Below, one piece after another: positions 1 through 8,036 of a stretch of DNA of 30,265 bases; the first letter of the stretch is position 1, and every line of letters starts with the position of its first letter. The notes under the pieces were generated by a model that had not been told where the DNA came from, searched no databases, and worked only from the letters and a program-made list of their open reading frames with translations. Source of the DNA: UBA6115 sp964534515 (GTDB taxonomy: Bacteria; Bacillota; Clostridia; Christensenellales; Aristaeellaceae); the NCBI GenBank assembly GCA_964534515.1, contig CAZHPW010000017.1, positions 1-30,265 on the forward strand, given 5' to 3'. The position numbers were made by a program, and so were the translations under genes.

Positions 1-542
1 GAGGTGCCGCGGGCAACCACTTCAAGCAGCCTGTCATTGGGGATGACGACCAGGGTGTCCACGTATTGCTTTAACTCATTGATGCCGGACTCGGCGTTGC
101 GCATGCGCTGTTTGCCTTCAAACTGGAAGGGCTTGGTAACAACGGCGATGGTCAGGCAGTTCATGTCCCGGGCGATGTCCGCGACCACGGGGGCAGCACC
201 CGTGCCGGTGCCGCCGCCCATACCGGCGGTGACAAAGACCAGGTCAGCACCCTTTAAGTGGGAGGCGATTTCCTCGCGGCTTTCTTCCGCCGCGCGCTTG
301 CCGATTTCAGGCACGGCGCCGGCGCCAAGGCCCTTGGTCAGCTTCTCGCCGATTTGGATTTTTTTGTCCGCGCGGGACGCGGTCAGCGCCTGCTTGTCGG
401 TGTTGACAGCGATGAACTCAACACCTTTTAAGCCGGCTTCCACCATTCGGTTGACCGCGTTGGCGCCGCCGCCGCCGCAGCCGACGACTTTGATTGACGC
501 AAAACTGGAAGTGATTTCAGGCTCCACTTGCTTAACCTGCAT
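1..542 (-). CDS. ftsZ: Cell division protein FtsZ (N-terminal part, cut by window edge)
   Basis: Tubulin-like GTPase that polymerises at midcell into the Z-ring and recruits the division machinery. About 180 codons are visible; the C-terminal half lies beyond base 1. Seen: the N-terminal nucleotide-binding glycine run GCGGGGANAVN (residues 21-31), NTDKQAL (47-53), and the tubulin signature GGGTGTG (109-115) followed by AAPVVA. The start is the ATG at 542, preceded by AAGGAGG about seven bases upstream, which fits the usual FtsZ N-terminus length. It lies 28 bases after ftsA in the same direction, so the two are very likely co-transcribed from the promoter at 1838-1866. No anomaly is seen in the visible part. 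The FtsA-binding C-terminal tail cannot be checked. Confidence 0.97.
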   Translation of the reverse strand, partial: MQVKQVEPEITSSFASIKVVGCGGGGANAVNRMVEAGLKGVEFIAVNTDKQALTASRADKKIQIGEKLTKGLGAGAVPEIGKRAAEESREEIASHLKGADLVFVTAGMGGGTGTGAAPVVADIARDMNCLTIAVVTKPFQFEGKQRMRNAESGINELKQYVDTLVVIPNDRLLEVVARGT

Positions 543-570
543 GGATGGCCCTCCTTAAAGTTGGTTTTGT

Positions 571-1749
571 TTAGCCATTGAGCAGGCCGCGGAAGAAGCC
601 GCGAATGCCTGACTGGTTGGCGTTGGCAGTATTCTTGGTATCAATAATCAAATCCAAAAGCCCCAGGGAGCTGGAATAAATGGCGCTGGACAGCTTGACG
701 GCCTTGCGCGGCAACTCGCGCACGGGGCGGTCCATCTTTTCGGACAGGTATTCGCGCCCGCCCTTGTTGATGGCCAGGCCGCCGCCGGTTAAGTACACCG
801 GGGACCAGTTGCCCAGGCGCACGCCCGAGTCCTTGACCGCGTTCACAATGGCGTCGCAGATTTCCTCGGCACGGGGCTCCAAAATCTCAGCCACCTTGTC
901 ACGGGTGAAGGTTTCAGTAGCGCCGTTTGAGAGCACCACGTCAAAACTGTTCTTGGTGCTGCCGGCGCCAAACTCAAAGGCGCGCTTGATTTGCTCGGCG
1001 GATTCCAGCGGCACTTCCAGACCGTAGGCCAAATCGGCCGCGATGTGGCCGCCGCCCAAGGGCAGGGTTTTATGGAAAATAATGGCGTCGCCCTCAACGG
1101 CGATGATGTCGGTGTTGAGGTAGCCAATGTCAATTAAGAGCGCGGTGCGGTCGCGGTCGGTCTCGGAGATGAAGAGCATGCCCTCGCCAATGAGGGTGGA
1201 GAAGAAACCGGCGGCCGACTTGCCGATGGCCAGCAGGCGCTGGGTGATGTCCTCAATGAAGAAGCGGTCAGCCACAACGTAAGAAATCAGCGCGCGCAGT
1301 TCATTGCCGTGCTGATTGAGGGGCTCCAGCGTCTTTTTGCCGTCATCCACCACAAACCAGGCCGGGCTGCGGTGAATGGGGGTGCCGGGAATGCCCTGCA
1401 CCTGCTCATCCGCGATGGCGAAGAGGGCGGCAATATCCCGCGCGGTGACGTGCGGGGCAGCGCCCTGCAAATCCACCTTGACCTCAAAGGAATAAACCTT
1501 GGAGAACTGTCCGGGCACGCCGCAATAAACCGACTTGACGGAGGAACGGGCCTGATCCTCGGCCGTGGCGATGGCGGTGCTGATTGCCTCATTGACCATG
1601 GCGCCGTTGTTCCACCTGGCGTTGGCATATCCGTCATACGGCGTCGTGCCCGCCCCGATGATATCACAACGTTGCCTGGCGCTGACCTCCGCAATCAGTG
1701 CAACGATTTTGCTGGTACCAAAATCAATGACGCTGATGGTGCTCCTCAT
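571..1749 (-). CDS. ftsA: Cell division protein FtsA (actin-like Z-ring membrane anchor)
   Basis: Actin-family ATPase that tethers FtsZ filaments to the membrane and helps recruit later division proteins. The 392-residue product begins with the actin-type phosphate loop VIDFGTSKIVALIAE. It has a plausible SHS2/1C region around residues 70-165, a second phosphate-binding segment LLIDIGYLNTDI (about 204-215), and the adenosine-site motif YLTGGGLAINKG (about 318-329). The last dozen residues (GIRGFFRGLLNG) look like the amphipathic membrane-targeting helix of FtsA. It is slightly shorter than many FtsA proteins (about 410-430), with sequence well diverged in the middle. The ATG at 1749 has GGAG about nine bases upstream. 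It sits directly before ftsZ, which makes FtsA far more likely than another actin-like ATPase such as PilM. Confidence 0.92.
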   Translation of the reverse strand: MRSTISVIDFGTSKIVALIAEVSARQRCDIIGAGTTPYDGYANARWNNGAMVNEAISTAIATAEDQARSSVKSVYCGVPGQFSKVYSFEVKVDLQGAAPHVTARDIAALFAIADEQVQGIPGTPIHRSPAWFVVDDGKKTLEPLNQHGNELRALISYVVADRFFIEDITQRLLAIGKSAAGFFSTLIGEGMLFISETDRDRTALLIDIGYLNTDIIAVEGDAIIFHKTLPLGGGHIAADLAYGLEVPLESAEQIKRAFEFGAGSTKNSFDVVLSNGATETFTRDKVAEILEPRAEEICDAIVNAVKDSGVRLGNWSPVYLTGGGLAINKGGREYLSEKMDRPVRELPRKAVKLSSAIYSSSLGLLDLIIDTKNTANANQSGIRGFFRGLLNG

Positions 1750-1802
1750 CGCATTTCACTCCATTTCTTGGGGGTTTTCCGCATTTTGTAGGACAGATTG
1801 TA

Positions 1803-1814
1803 TCTGCGCGCAGA
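1803..1814. promoter_or_regulatory. 12-base perfect palindrome in the ftsA leader
   Basis: TCTGCGCGCAGA is a perfect palindrome about 20-30 bases downstream of the predicted ftsA transcription start. It could be a repressor site or a small RNA stem in the 5' untranslated region. No regulator can be assigned. Confidence 0.3.
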
Positions 1815-1837
1815 AAAACAGTTCCCACTGTCGGTTT

Positions 1838-1866
1838 ATTGTAACCTTTTTGTGATAAGTATGCAA
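1838..1866 (-). promoter_or_regulatory. Sigma-A type promoter for ftsA-ftsZ
   Basis: Read on the minus strand: TTGCAT (1866-1861), a 17-base spacer, then TACAAT (1843-1838). It lies in the 187-base gap between ftsQ and ftsA, the only sizeable gap inside the division cluster, so ftsAZ can be transcribed separately from the upstream mur genes. Confidence 0.72.
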
Positions 1867-1936
1867 GCCTTTACAAGCAAATCCACTTCAAAGGCGGTAA
1901 AGGACCCAGATTGTATTTTAAACAGAATTTGGTCTG

Positions 1937-2962
1937 TTATTGTTCAGCCCTGTAAGTCGCTTCCCCGGGGCGGGTGGCCTCGATGATACCGCCGGTCATT
2001 CCCCTGCGGCGCAGCTCGTTGACAACGGAAGCCACCGTGCCGATTTTGGCGTGCAAATTCTCGCTGCTGCCCAGGTTGATGGTGTAGCCGTCAATGGTTT
2101 GCAGGGTCAAATTGAGGCTCTCCGCAATATCCAGGGTATACACCTGCCCGTCAAAGCCCCAGGTGGACAACTCCTCAAAGACCTCAAGCAGGGTCTCTGA
2201 CTGGGCGGGGTCGGTGGACGCGGGGAGGGAGCCCGGGCTTTGCTGCCCCCAGACGGCCAGGCCGATGACCTGCATCAGGTTTTGGCCGTCCTTGAGTTCG
2301 CGGGTCTGCTCCAAAATCATCCCGTCTTTGGCCAGCACATAGCCCACGCCCAGGTGGGTGAAAAAGGCGAAGGGCCTGCGCTGGATGACCTTGAGGTTCA
2401 CCGTACCCGGGATGATTTTCTCCATGGAATCAAAGATTAAGTAGCGGTTGGACTCCACGCCCTCGCGCACGCGGTCCTCATTGACCGAGAAGTAGAACAT
2501 ACCATGGTCTAATCCGGTTTCGCGGGCCACGCTCTGCCAGAGTTCCGCGGAGGTTCCGGAGATGTTGACCTTTCTGACCACAAAGACCTGAAAGCGCAAG
2601 AGGAGCAGCACCAGGATGACGACAGCGGCTGTTATCAAAAGGCTCAGCGAACGCCTTCCCCTGTCAGGCTCCGGCTCCTCCTGCGCGGGATAAAGCCCAT
2701 CCCCGGGCAAAAAGCCATCGCCCCTGCCTTGATCCATCCCCCGGGCGGGCTGAGCCTGCCCGCCTTGCCCCTCATCCAAGAGGAATTGGCCCGGCGGCGT
2801 CTGGTAAGCGTTTTGCGGCGGTGCCTCATCCTCATATAACTCCTGCCCTGTCATGGGCGGCAGATCAAACATGGGAGGCGGAGATGAGGCCTGCCCCCCA
2901 AAATCAGGATGTTGATTGGGATGCTGATTAGGATATTGGTTTGGCGGCATTGGGCTGCCCAT
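1937..2962 (-). CDS. ftsQ: Cell division protein FtsQ/DivIB
   Basis: Bitopic membrane protein of the FtsQ-FtsL-FtsB (DivIB-DivIC-FtsL) complex that links early division proteins to septal wall synthesis. About 341 residues. The first 100 are a cytoplasmic tail rich in Pro, Gln and acidic residues, with a tandem NQYPNQHPNQHP stretch. One transmembrane helix follows at about 106-128, then a POTRA-type segment beginning VRKVNISGTSAE (about 129-200) and the extracellular domain. The start chosen is the ATG at 2962, 31 bases past the murD stop. A longer in-frame reading would run deep into murD and adds nothing FtsQ-like. The ribosome site before it (AAAGAGAAC) is weak. The long low-complexity tail is unusual but occurs in some clostridial homologues. 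Its place between murD and ftsA supports the call. Confidence 0.86.
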   Translation of the reverse strand: MGSPMPPNQYPNQHPNQHPDFGGQASSPPPMFDLPPMTGQELYEDEAPPQNAYQTPPGQFLLDEGQGGQAQPARGMDQGRGDGFLPGDGLYPAQEEPEPDRGRRSLSLLITAAVVILVLLLLRFQVFVVRKVNISGTSAELWQSVARETGLDHGMFYFSVNEDRVREGVESNRYLIFDSMEKIIPGTVNLKVIQRRPFAFFTHLGVGYVLAKDGMILEQTRELKDGQNLMQVIGLAVWGQQSPGSLPASTDPAQSETLLEVFEELSTWGFDGQVYTLDIAESLNLTLQTIDGYTINLGSSENLHAKIGTVASVVNELRRRGMTGGIIEATRPGEATYRAEQ

Positions 2963-2993
2963 ATTGTTCTCTTTTTTGCGCAGGAAAGCCAAA

Positions 2994-4397
2994 TCAGCCC
3001 TCCTCTTTGAGTTGATGGACCAGCGCCTTGAACACCCTGCCGCGCTCCTCATAGTCATGGAACATGTCAAAGGAGGCGCAAGCCGGGGAAAAGAGCACGT
3101 GCCAGCCGGGCTTGGCCAGGCGGGCGGCCTGTTTAACCGCGTCCTCCAAGCCGTCTGCCAGGGTGATGTCTAAAAACCCGGCCGCTTCAAGCGCTAAGGC
3201 TATCTTATCCCTGGTTTGGCCCAGGAGCACCGCGTGGCGGATGGCGCCCTGGTTTTTGATGGTGTTGGCCAGGGCGTCAAAGGGCACCTGCTTGTCATAG
3301 CCCCCGGCGATGAGGATTGTATCCCCTGTCATGGATTCCACCGCTTTGACCGTGGAATCGGGGTTGGTGCCTTTGGAGTCATTGAGGTAGCGCACGCCAT
3401 TCACTTCAGCCGTGAACTCAATCCTGTGCTCAACGCCCATAAAGGACTTAAGCGCGTAGGCAATCACGGGAAGCGGAACGCCCATCTTATACGCGACAGC
3501 GGAGGCGGCCAGGGCGTTTTCCACGTTGTGTGCGCCCGGAATCTTGAGCTCATTGACCGCGCAGATGTCCAGGTATTGCCCATTTTCAAGGATGGCAAGC
3601 CGGCCCTCATGGACGACGGCGCCGGAATCAACCTTCTCACTGCGGGAGAACCAGGCGACGGGCGATGACAATTGCCCTGCCATCTTTTTCAGCGTTTCGT
3701 CCTCAGCGTTCAGGACGGCGACGTCCTCTTCCCCCATGTTTTGAAACAATTTTTGTTTGAGCCCCACATACACATCCATGCTCTTATGCCGGTCCAGGTG
3801 GTCTGGCGTGATGTTTAAAAGCGCCGCGGCCTTGGGATGAAAGCCCTCCGCCGTTTCAAGCTGGAAGCTGGACACCTCCACCACAATCACGTCATCCGCC
3901 TTGGCACGGAGCACCGCCGCGGACAAGGGGTAACCGATGTTGCCCGCGACATGGGCGACCCGGCCGGCCTGGCTGAAGATTTCACCCAGGAGGGAAACCG
4001 TGGTGGTCTTGCCGTTGGTGCCGGAGACCGCGACCAACTCCTGCGTGGCGCAGGAGGCGGCAAAGCCCAGTTCGCCAATGACAGAAAAGCCCGCTTCCCG
4101 GGCCTTTTGCACCAGGGGGGCGTCAATGGCGATACCAGGGCTGATTAATAAAAAATCACAGCCGGGGAACAAGGGTTCCGCAGGCTGCCCAAAATATAAA
4201 AGACAGTTAGGATGGTACAGGGCGTCGGGCAGGACCGGGATGTCCTCAGCCTGCTTGCTGTCATTGAGAATGACGCGCGCGCCGATGTTCAATAGCAGCT
4301 CGGCGGCCGCGATGCCGCTGCGCGCGGCCCCCACCACCAGCACGGTCTTGCCATGATAGAGCGAAACAGTACCCTGATTTAGAGCAGATGTATCCAT
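2994..4397 (-). CDS. murD: UDP-N-acetylmuramoyl-L-alanine--D-glutamate ligase
   Basis: Cytoplasmic ATP-dependent ligase that adds D-glutamate to UDP-MurNAc-L-Ala in peptidoglycan precursor synthesis. About 467 residues, near the family norm. Seen: the N-terminal Rossmann-like UDP-binding start (VLVVGAARSGIAAAELL), the Mur ligase ATP loop SGTNGKTTT (residues 125-133), the central NITPDHLDRH motif, and the C-terminal segment NDSKGTNPDST plus FSPACASFDMF typical of MurD. The start chosen is the ATG at 4397, because AAGGG lies eight bases upstream; a GTG at 4406 would place that site directly against the start. It follows mraY by 12 bases. Confidence 0.97.
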   Translation of the reverse strand: MDTSALNQGTVSLYHGKTVLVVGAARSGIAAAELLLNIGARVILNDSKQAEDIPVLPDALYHPNCLLYFGQPAEPLFPGCDFLLISPGIAIDAPLVQKAREAGFSVIGELGFAASCATQELVAVSGTNGKTTTVSLLGEIFSQAGRVAHVAGNIGYPLSAAVLRAKADDVIVVEVSSFQLETAEGFHPKAAALLNITPDHLDRHKSMDVYVGLKQKLFQNMGEEDVAVLNAEDETLKKMAGQLSSPVAWFSRSEKVDSGAVVHEGRLAILENGQYLDICAVNELKIPGAHNVENALAASAVAYKMGVPLPVIAYALKSFMGVEHRIEFTAEVNGVRYLNDSKGTNPDSTVKAVESMTGDTILIAGGYDKQVPFDALANTIKNQGAIRHAVLLGQTRDKIALALEAAGFLDITLADGLEDAVKQAARLAKPGWHVLFSPACASFDMFHDYEERGRVFKALVHQLKEEG

Positions 4398-4409
4398 GAA
4401 TATCACCCT

Positions 4410-5396
4410 TTAAGGCGCGATGGGGATGGCCGCCAAGGCAGCCAGGACGGACAGGGCCAGGACCACGATGGTATAGCGGCGGGCCACGGTGTTCTCACTC
4501 CAGCCGGACATCTCAAAATGATGGTGGATGGGTGACATTTTAATCAGCCGCTTGCCGCCGGTTAATTTGAAATACACGCGCTGGGCGATGACGGAGAGGG
4601 AGGACACAATCATGGTAAAGCACAGGGGCAAGAGCCACAATTGCAGCCGCAGCAGCATGGCGGCGCCGGTCAAAAGGCCGCCGATGAACATGGAGCCGGT
4701 ATCCCCCATGTAAATCTTCGCCGGGTGGCGGTTGTACACCAAAAAGCCCAGGCAGGCGCCGGTTAAGGCAAAGCAGGCGTAGGCAATGCCGGGATCGTTG
4801 ATGCTGCCGCCGTGAATCATGACGGCAATGGCGCCCAGCCCGGCGCTGCCGGCCAGGGTGACCGAGCTCATCAAGCCGTCCACCCCGTCTTGCAGGTTGG
4901 CGGAATTGGTCATAAAGACAAAGAGCACCGTCATGAGCGGCACATAGAAATAGGACAAATCCCAGGTGGTTTTGGTGAAGGGCAGGTGGATGGCCGTGCC
5001 CAGCATGCTGGCCGTGATGATGGAAAAGATGAGGCCGACCGCGGTCTGGCCGATGAGCTTGTAGCGCGGCTTTAAGCCATCATGATGGCGCTGAACATCC
5101 TTGATGTAGTCATCGGCAAAACCGATGGCCAGACCGCCAAAGGCGGCCAGCATCAAGAGCAGCACATGGTTAACAGCGCCTGAGAGCTGGCTGATGATGA
5201 GGGAAGCCAAGAGGACGCCCAAAGCGATGACCAGGCCGCCCATGTTCGGAGGTTTCACTTTTTTCTTTTTAAAGGAGTCCGGGCCCAGGTCATACCCGGG
5301 TTGGACCATGCCCCGCTCCTTCATGAAGCGGATGAAGCCGGGCATCAAAAGGAAGACCACAACCAGCGCAATCGCAGCGCTTAACAGCTCAAGCAC
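4410..5396 (-). CDS. mraY: Phospho-N-acetylmuramoyl-pentapeptide transferase MraY
   Basis: Integral membrane enzyme that transfers phospho-MurNAc-pentapeptide from UDP to undecaprenyl phosphate, forming lipid I. The 328-residue product is strongly hydrophobic with about ten membrane segments. Seen: KKKVKPPNMGGL near residue 45, the magnesium-binding DDYIKD (95-100), NSANLQDGVDGLMSS, and the PIHHHFEMSGW motif near the C-terminus. It starts at a GTG (5396) overlapping the murE stop by eight bases, with AGAGGG eight bases upstream inside murE, implying translational coupling. Shorter than the E. coli enzyme (360), as is usual in Bacillota. Confidence 0.97.
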   Translation of the reverse strand: MLELLSAAIALVVVFLLMPGFIRFMKERGMVQPGYDLGPDSFKKKKVKPPNMGGLVIALGVLLASLIISQLSGAVNHVLLLMLAAFGGLAIGFADDYIKDVQRHHDGLKPRYKLIGQTAVGLIFSIITASMLGTAIHLPFTKTTWDLSYFYVPLMTVLFVFMTNSANLQDGVDGLMSSVTLAGSAGLGAIAVMIHGGSINDPGIAYACFALTGACLGFLVYNRHPAKIYMGDTGSMFIGGLLTGAAMLLRLQLWLLPLCFTMIVSSLSVIAQRVYFKLTGGKRLIKMSPIHHHFEMSGWSENTVARRYTIVVLALSVLAALAAIPIAP

Positions 5397-6864
5397 CTGT
5401 TTTGCCCTCTTCTCTGATTTCGTTCAGCAATTCGGCGACAATCACCTTTTCATTAAATGGCCGCTTGATGCCGGCTATCTCCTGATAGGTTTCATGGCCC
5501 TTGCCGGCCAAGAGGATGACGTCCCCGCTCTTTGCGCTCTTGAGCGCGTACTTGATGGCCTCACGGCGGTTTTCAATGACGGTGTAGTTGCCCCCGGTGG
5601 GCTTGATGCCCTGCTCAATCGCGTCCAGGATGTCGTTGGGGTCCTCCTGGCGGGGGTTGTCGCTGGTCAGGATGGAGAAATCAGCCAACCTGCCCGCAAT
5701 CGCGCCCATGACGGGGCGCTTGCCCTGGTCGCGGTCGCCGCCGCAGCCAAAGACCACAATCAGCTTGCCGCGGATGAACTCACGGATGGCGCTTAAGATG
5801 TTGTCCAAAGCGTCCGGCGAATGTGAGTAGTCTAAAACCACCTTGTATTCGGTGTTGGTGTCCAGCACCTCAGCGCGCCCGGGCACGCTGGAGACGCTTT
5901 CAAGCGCGCGGCAGATGACCTCCGGGTCCGCGCCCAAAATCAAGCCGATGCCGGCCGCCGCGATGGCGTTGTAGATGTTGAACATGCCCATCAACTGCAG
6001 GTGCACGGGGTAATATTTCTCATTCCACAGGCTTAATTGGAAGGACACGCCGTCCTCCTGAATCTGGATGTCACGGGCGAACAAATCAGCGTTGGTGCAG
6101 ATGGCGTAGCTGATTTTGGGCATGGTCAATTCCTGGCTCATGCGGGAGGCCCAGGGGTCATCCAGGGAGATGACGGCATTTTTGACAGCGCCGGACATAA
6201 AGAAGCTGCGCTTGGCCTCAAAATATTTTTCCATGGTGCCAAAGAAATCCAGGTGGTCCTGGGAGAGGTTGGTAAAGCAGCCGGCTTCAAAGACCATGCC
6301 CTCCAGGCGGTGCATCCAAATGGCGTGGGCGGAGACCTCCATCACCGCGTAATCACAGCCCGCGTCCACCATCTTGCGCAGGGTTCTGTGCAGGTCAATG
6401 GGGTCGGGCGTGGTTAGGTTGCTGTTGAGCCACTGCTCGCCAATCATGTTGCCGGTGGTGCCGATGAGGCCGACCTTGTGGCCGCTGGCTTCCAGAATGG
6501 CCTTGACCAGGTAGCTGGTGGTGGTCTTGCCCTTGGTACCGGTGATGCCAATCATCTTCATTTTCGTATCGGCAAAGCCATAAAACGCGCGCGCGATTAA
6601 AGCCATCGCGGCGCGGTCATCGGATACCTTTAACTGGGGCACCTTCAAGTGCTCCTGGATTTCGGTCACAACAAGCGCGACAGCGCCGTTGTCAATGGCC
6701 TGCTGCATGAAACGGTGGGCGTCAAAATGTGCCCCCTTGATGCAAAAGAACAGTCCTTTGTCTGACTGCTCTCTGCTGTCGGCGCTGAGGCTTAAGATTT
6801 CGCAATCCCCTGTCAGCTCCAGGGAATAACCCAAGGCTTCATTTGCAAGCTTTGAAAGCTTCAT
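5389..6864 (-). CDS. murE: UDP-MurNAc-L-Ala-D-Glu--meso-diaminopimelate ligase
   Basis: Cytoplasmic Mur ligase adding the third residue of the stem peptide. 491 residues. Seen: the N-terminal Mur ligase domain with the SADSREQSDKGLFFC segment, the ATP loop GITGTKGKTTT (about 106-115), the TTPDPIDLH UDP-MurNAc contact region, EVSAHAI, and FTNLSQDHLDFFGTMEKY containing the carbamylated-lysine region. The C-terminal specificity motif is DNPR (402-405). DNPR is the known meso-diaminopimelate recognition motif, whereas lysine-adding enzymes carry different residues there, so the wall is inferred to be meso-DAP type. The start ATG at 6864 has GAGG a few bases upstream. The normal neighbour murF is not present on either side. 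Confidence 0.97.
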   Translation of the reverse strand: MKLSKLANEALGYSLELTGDCEILSLSADSREQSDKGLFFCIKGAHFDAHRFMQQAIDNGAVALVVTEIQEHLKVPQLKVSDDRAAMALIARAFYGFADTKMKMIGITGTKGKTTTSYLVKAILEASGHKVGLIGTTGNMIGEQWLNSNLTTPDPIDLHRTLRKMVDAGCDYAVMEVSAHAIWMHRLEGMVFEAGCFTNLSQDHLDFFGTMEKYFEAKRSFFMSGAVKNAVISLDDPWASRMSQELTMPKISYAICTNADLFARDIQIQEDGVSFQLSLWNEKYYPVHLQLMGMFNIYNAIAAAGIGLILGADPEVICRALESVSSVPGRAEVLDTNTEYKVVLDYSHSPDALDNILSAIREFIRGKLIVVFGCGGDRDQGKRPVMGAIAGRLADFSILTSDNPRQEDPNDILDAIEQGIKPTGGNYTVIENRREAIKYALKSAKSGDVILLAGKGHETYQEIAGIKRPFNEKVIVAELLNEIREEGKTGA

Positions 6865-6885
6865 ACATACCTCACATAAATGGAA

Positions 6886-7386
6886 TCATTGGCCGTTTGA
6901 CGCGCTTCCCCTGAAGGTGGCGGGAAGCCTGTCATAGGGCAGGCCGGCTGCCTGGACATTGATGGTTTCCTCATAGCCCGCCAAACGCATGCCCAGGTTC
7001 TTCACGGCATAGTAGCAGACGTCGGAAGCATCGCTTTTCGCGTCAAATTCGTTCATGAGGCGGTTCTTCTCGGTGAGGGCCGCCTGGTAACGAACTCCCA
7101 ATTGAGCATACTCTGCCTTGAGGGTTTCAGTCAAGGCAATCTTGCTCCCAATCAGGCCAAGGCCGATCATAAAGCAGATGAAGAAAGCGACAAAAGCCCA
7201 TTTCAAAGGAATGGTCACACCGGTTTTCTGAACCTCGCCGGCATGGAATAAATCACGGCTGTCATTCTCTCCCCTGTTATCTACATTTACATGGGAGGAC
7301 ACGGCGATGCGCTCATGCTGGACAAACTTGTTGCCGGCCATGACATACTGCTTAAACGTAGGCTGCTTGATTTTCTGCATCTGCAT
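6886..7386 (-). CDS. ftsL: FtsL-like septal membrane protein
   Basis: Predicted bitopic protein of the division complex that pairs with DivIC/FtsB and FtsQ. 166 residues: a cytoplasmic N-terminal tail of about 60, one transmembrane helix (about 62-83), then a helical, probably coiled-coil stretch (TETLKAEYAQLGVRYQ onward, about 86-118), and a segment AVKNLGMRLAGYEETI that resembles the conserved end of FtsL. Sequence identity in this family is always low, so the call rests on topology plus position between mraZ and murE. The ATG at 7386 has AGAGGAAG five bases upstream. It begins only 26 bases after mraZ, where rsmH would normally lie, and ends 21 bases before murE, where ftsI would normally lie. 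Confidence 0.8.
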   Translation of the reverse strand: MQMQKIKQPTFKQYVMAGNKFVQHERIAVSSHVNVDNRGENDSRDLFHAGEVQKTGVTIPLKWAFVAFFICFMIGLGLIGSKIALTETLKAEYAQLGVRYQAALTEKNRLMNEFDAKSDASDVCYYAVKNLGMRLAGYEETINVQAAGLPYDRLPATFRGSASNGQ

Positions 7387-7412
7387 CTGGTCTTCCTCTC
7401 CGGGCCAGTTAA

Positions 7413-7979
7413 CTACTGCCCTTCTCTTGATCTATTTTTGGCACGGGCCTGGATTTCACTGATGGCCGCCAAGGGGTTGGGGTATTCCTTGTTGAAGCGC
7501 TCCCGCTCCTTGCGAGCCTGCTCATCGGACTTGATGAGCACATACTCGGTGGTGCCGGATACCTGGACGGCCTGGGCGTCTGTCAAGAACAGGTCACGAA
7601 GCGCCGAGGGAATGAGCACGCGGCCCTGGGAGTCAAAGCCCAGACCGTCAAAGGAGTACATGGCAAAGCGGGAAAGAAAGAACTCCGCGGCCACGTCCTC
7701 ATGGCTTAGGCGGGTGAGCATGTCCACCTTGTCTTCCCAGACTTCATAGGGGTAGATGGCGATGGAATCCTGGGCCATGTTGACGCCGACGATGATGCGC
7801 TCCCCCAGGAGGTTGCGGAAGGTCTGCGGGACGATGACGCGGCCCTTGCCGTCGATGGAGTGGTTGTATACGCCGATGAAGCCCAGGCGCCTGGAAGACA
7901 GCCTGTCCTTGACATCCTCTTTTTCGCTACCCAGCTTTTGGGACAGCTTTCCATCTTCCGGCAAGTTTTTCACCACCAA
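7413..7979 (-). CDS. mraZ: Transcriptional regulator MraZ
   Basis: DNA-binding protein that controls the dcw cluster, forming ring-shaped oligomers in characterised species. Two SpoVT-AbrB type domains are visible: GVYNHSIDGKGRVIVPQTFR (about residues 36-55) and FDGLGFDSQGRVLIPSALR (about 108-126), each with the family's DxxGRxxxP pattern. At 188 residues it is longer than the usual 140-150, because of about 33 extra N-terminal residues and a charged C-terminal tail (KNRSREGQ). The start is uncertain: TTG at 7979 is the longest possible (a stop precedes it directly), with in-frame GTG codons at 7976 and 7973. The GTG at 7973 has GGTGAT five bases upstream and is the best spaced. All of them overlap the proposed MraZ operator. 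Confidence 0.94.
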   Translation of the reverse strand: MVVKNLPEDGKLSQKLGSEKEDVKDRLSSRRLGFIGVYNHSIDGKGRVIVPQTFRNLLGERIIVGVNMAQDSIAIYPYEVWEDKVDMLTRLSHEDVAAEFFLSRFAMYSFDGLGFDSQGRVLIPSALRDLFLTDAQAVQVSGTTEYVLIKSDEQARKERERFNKEYPNPLAAISEIQARAKNRSREGQ

Positions 7980-7998
7980 TCACCACTTATCACCCTTT
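7969..7998 (-). promoter_or_regulatory. Probable MraZ operator: three 10-base direct repeats
   Basis: Reading the minus strand from 7998: AAAGGGTGAT, AAGTGGTGAT, TGGTGGTGAA, three head-to-tail units with an exact 10-base period and a shared GGTGAW core. Characterised MraZ proteins bind several G-rich boxes (TGGGN in E. coli, AAAGTG-type in Mycoplasma) repeated once per helical turn just upstream of mraZ. The overlap with the mraZ start codons and ribosome site is unusual. Confidence 0.6.
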
Positions 7999-8006
7999 TC
8001 GTACAC

Positions 8007-8036
8007 AAATTACCACACTCCTCCCGCGCGCGTAAA
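8007..8036 (-). promoter_or_regulatory. Weak candidate mraZ promoter
   Basis: Minus strand: TTTACG (8036-8031), an 18-base spacer, TAATTT (8012-8007). Both boxes are poor matches. It is listed because it would place the start of transcription right beside the three MraZ repeats. Confidence 0.3.

Noticed and set aside
4..558. 184-codon plus-strand reading frame over ftsZ
   Set aside because: It is the antisense shadow of the FtsZ coding sequence; its product has no domain and the minus strand has a perfect FtsZ.
1920..1950. Terminator after ftsQ
   Set aside because: AACAGA/TCTGTT can form a six-base stem but it is AT-rich with no solid T run, too weak to call.
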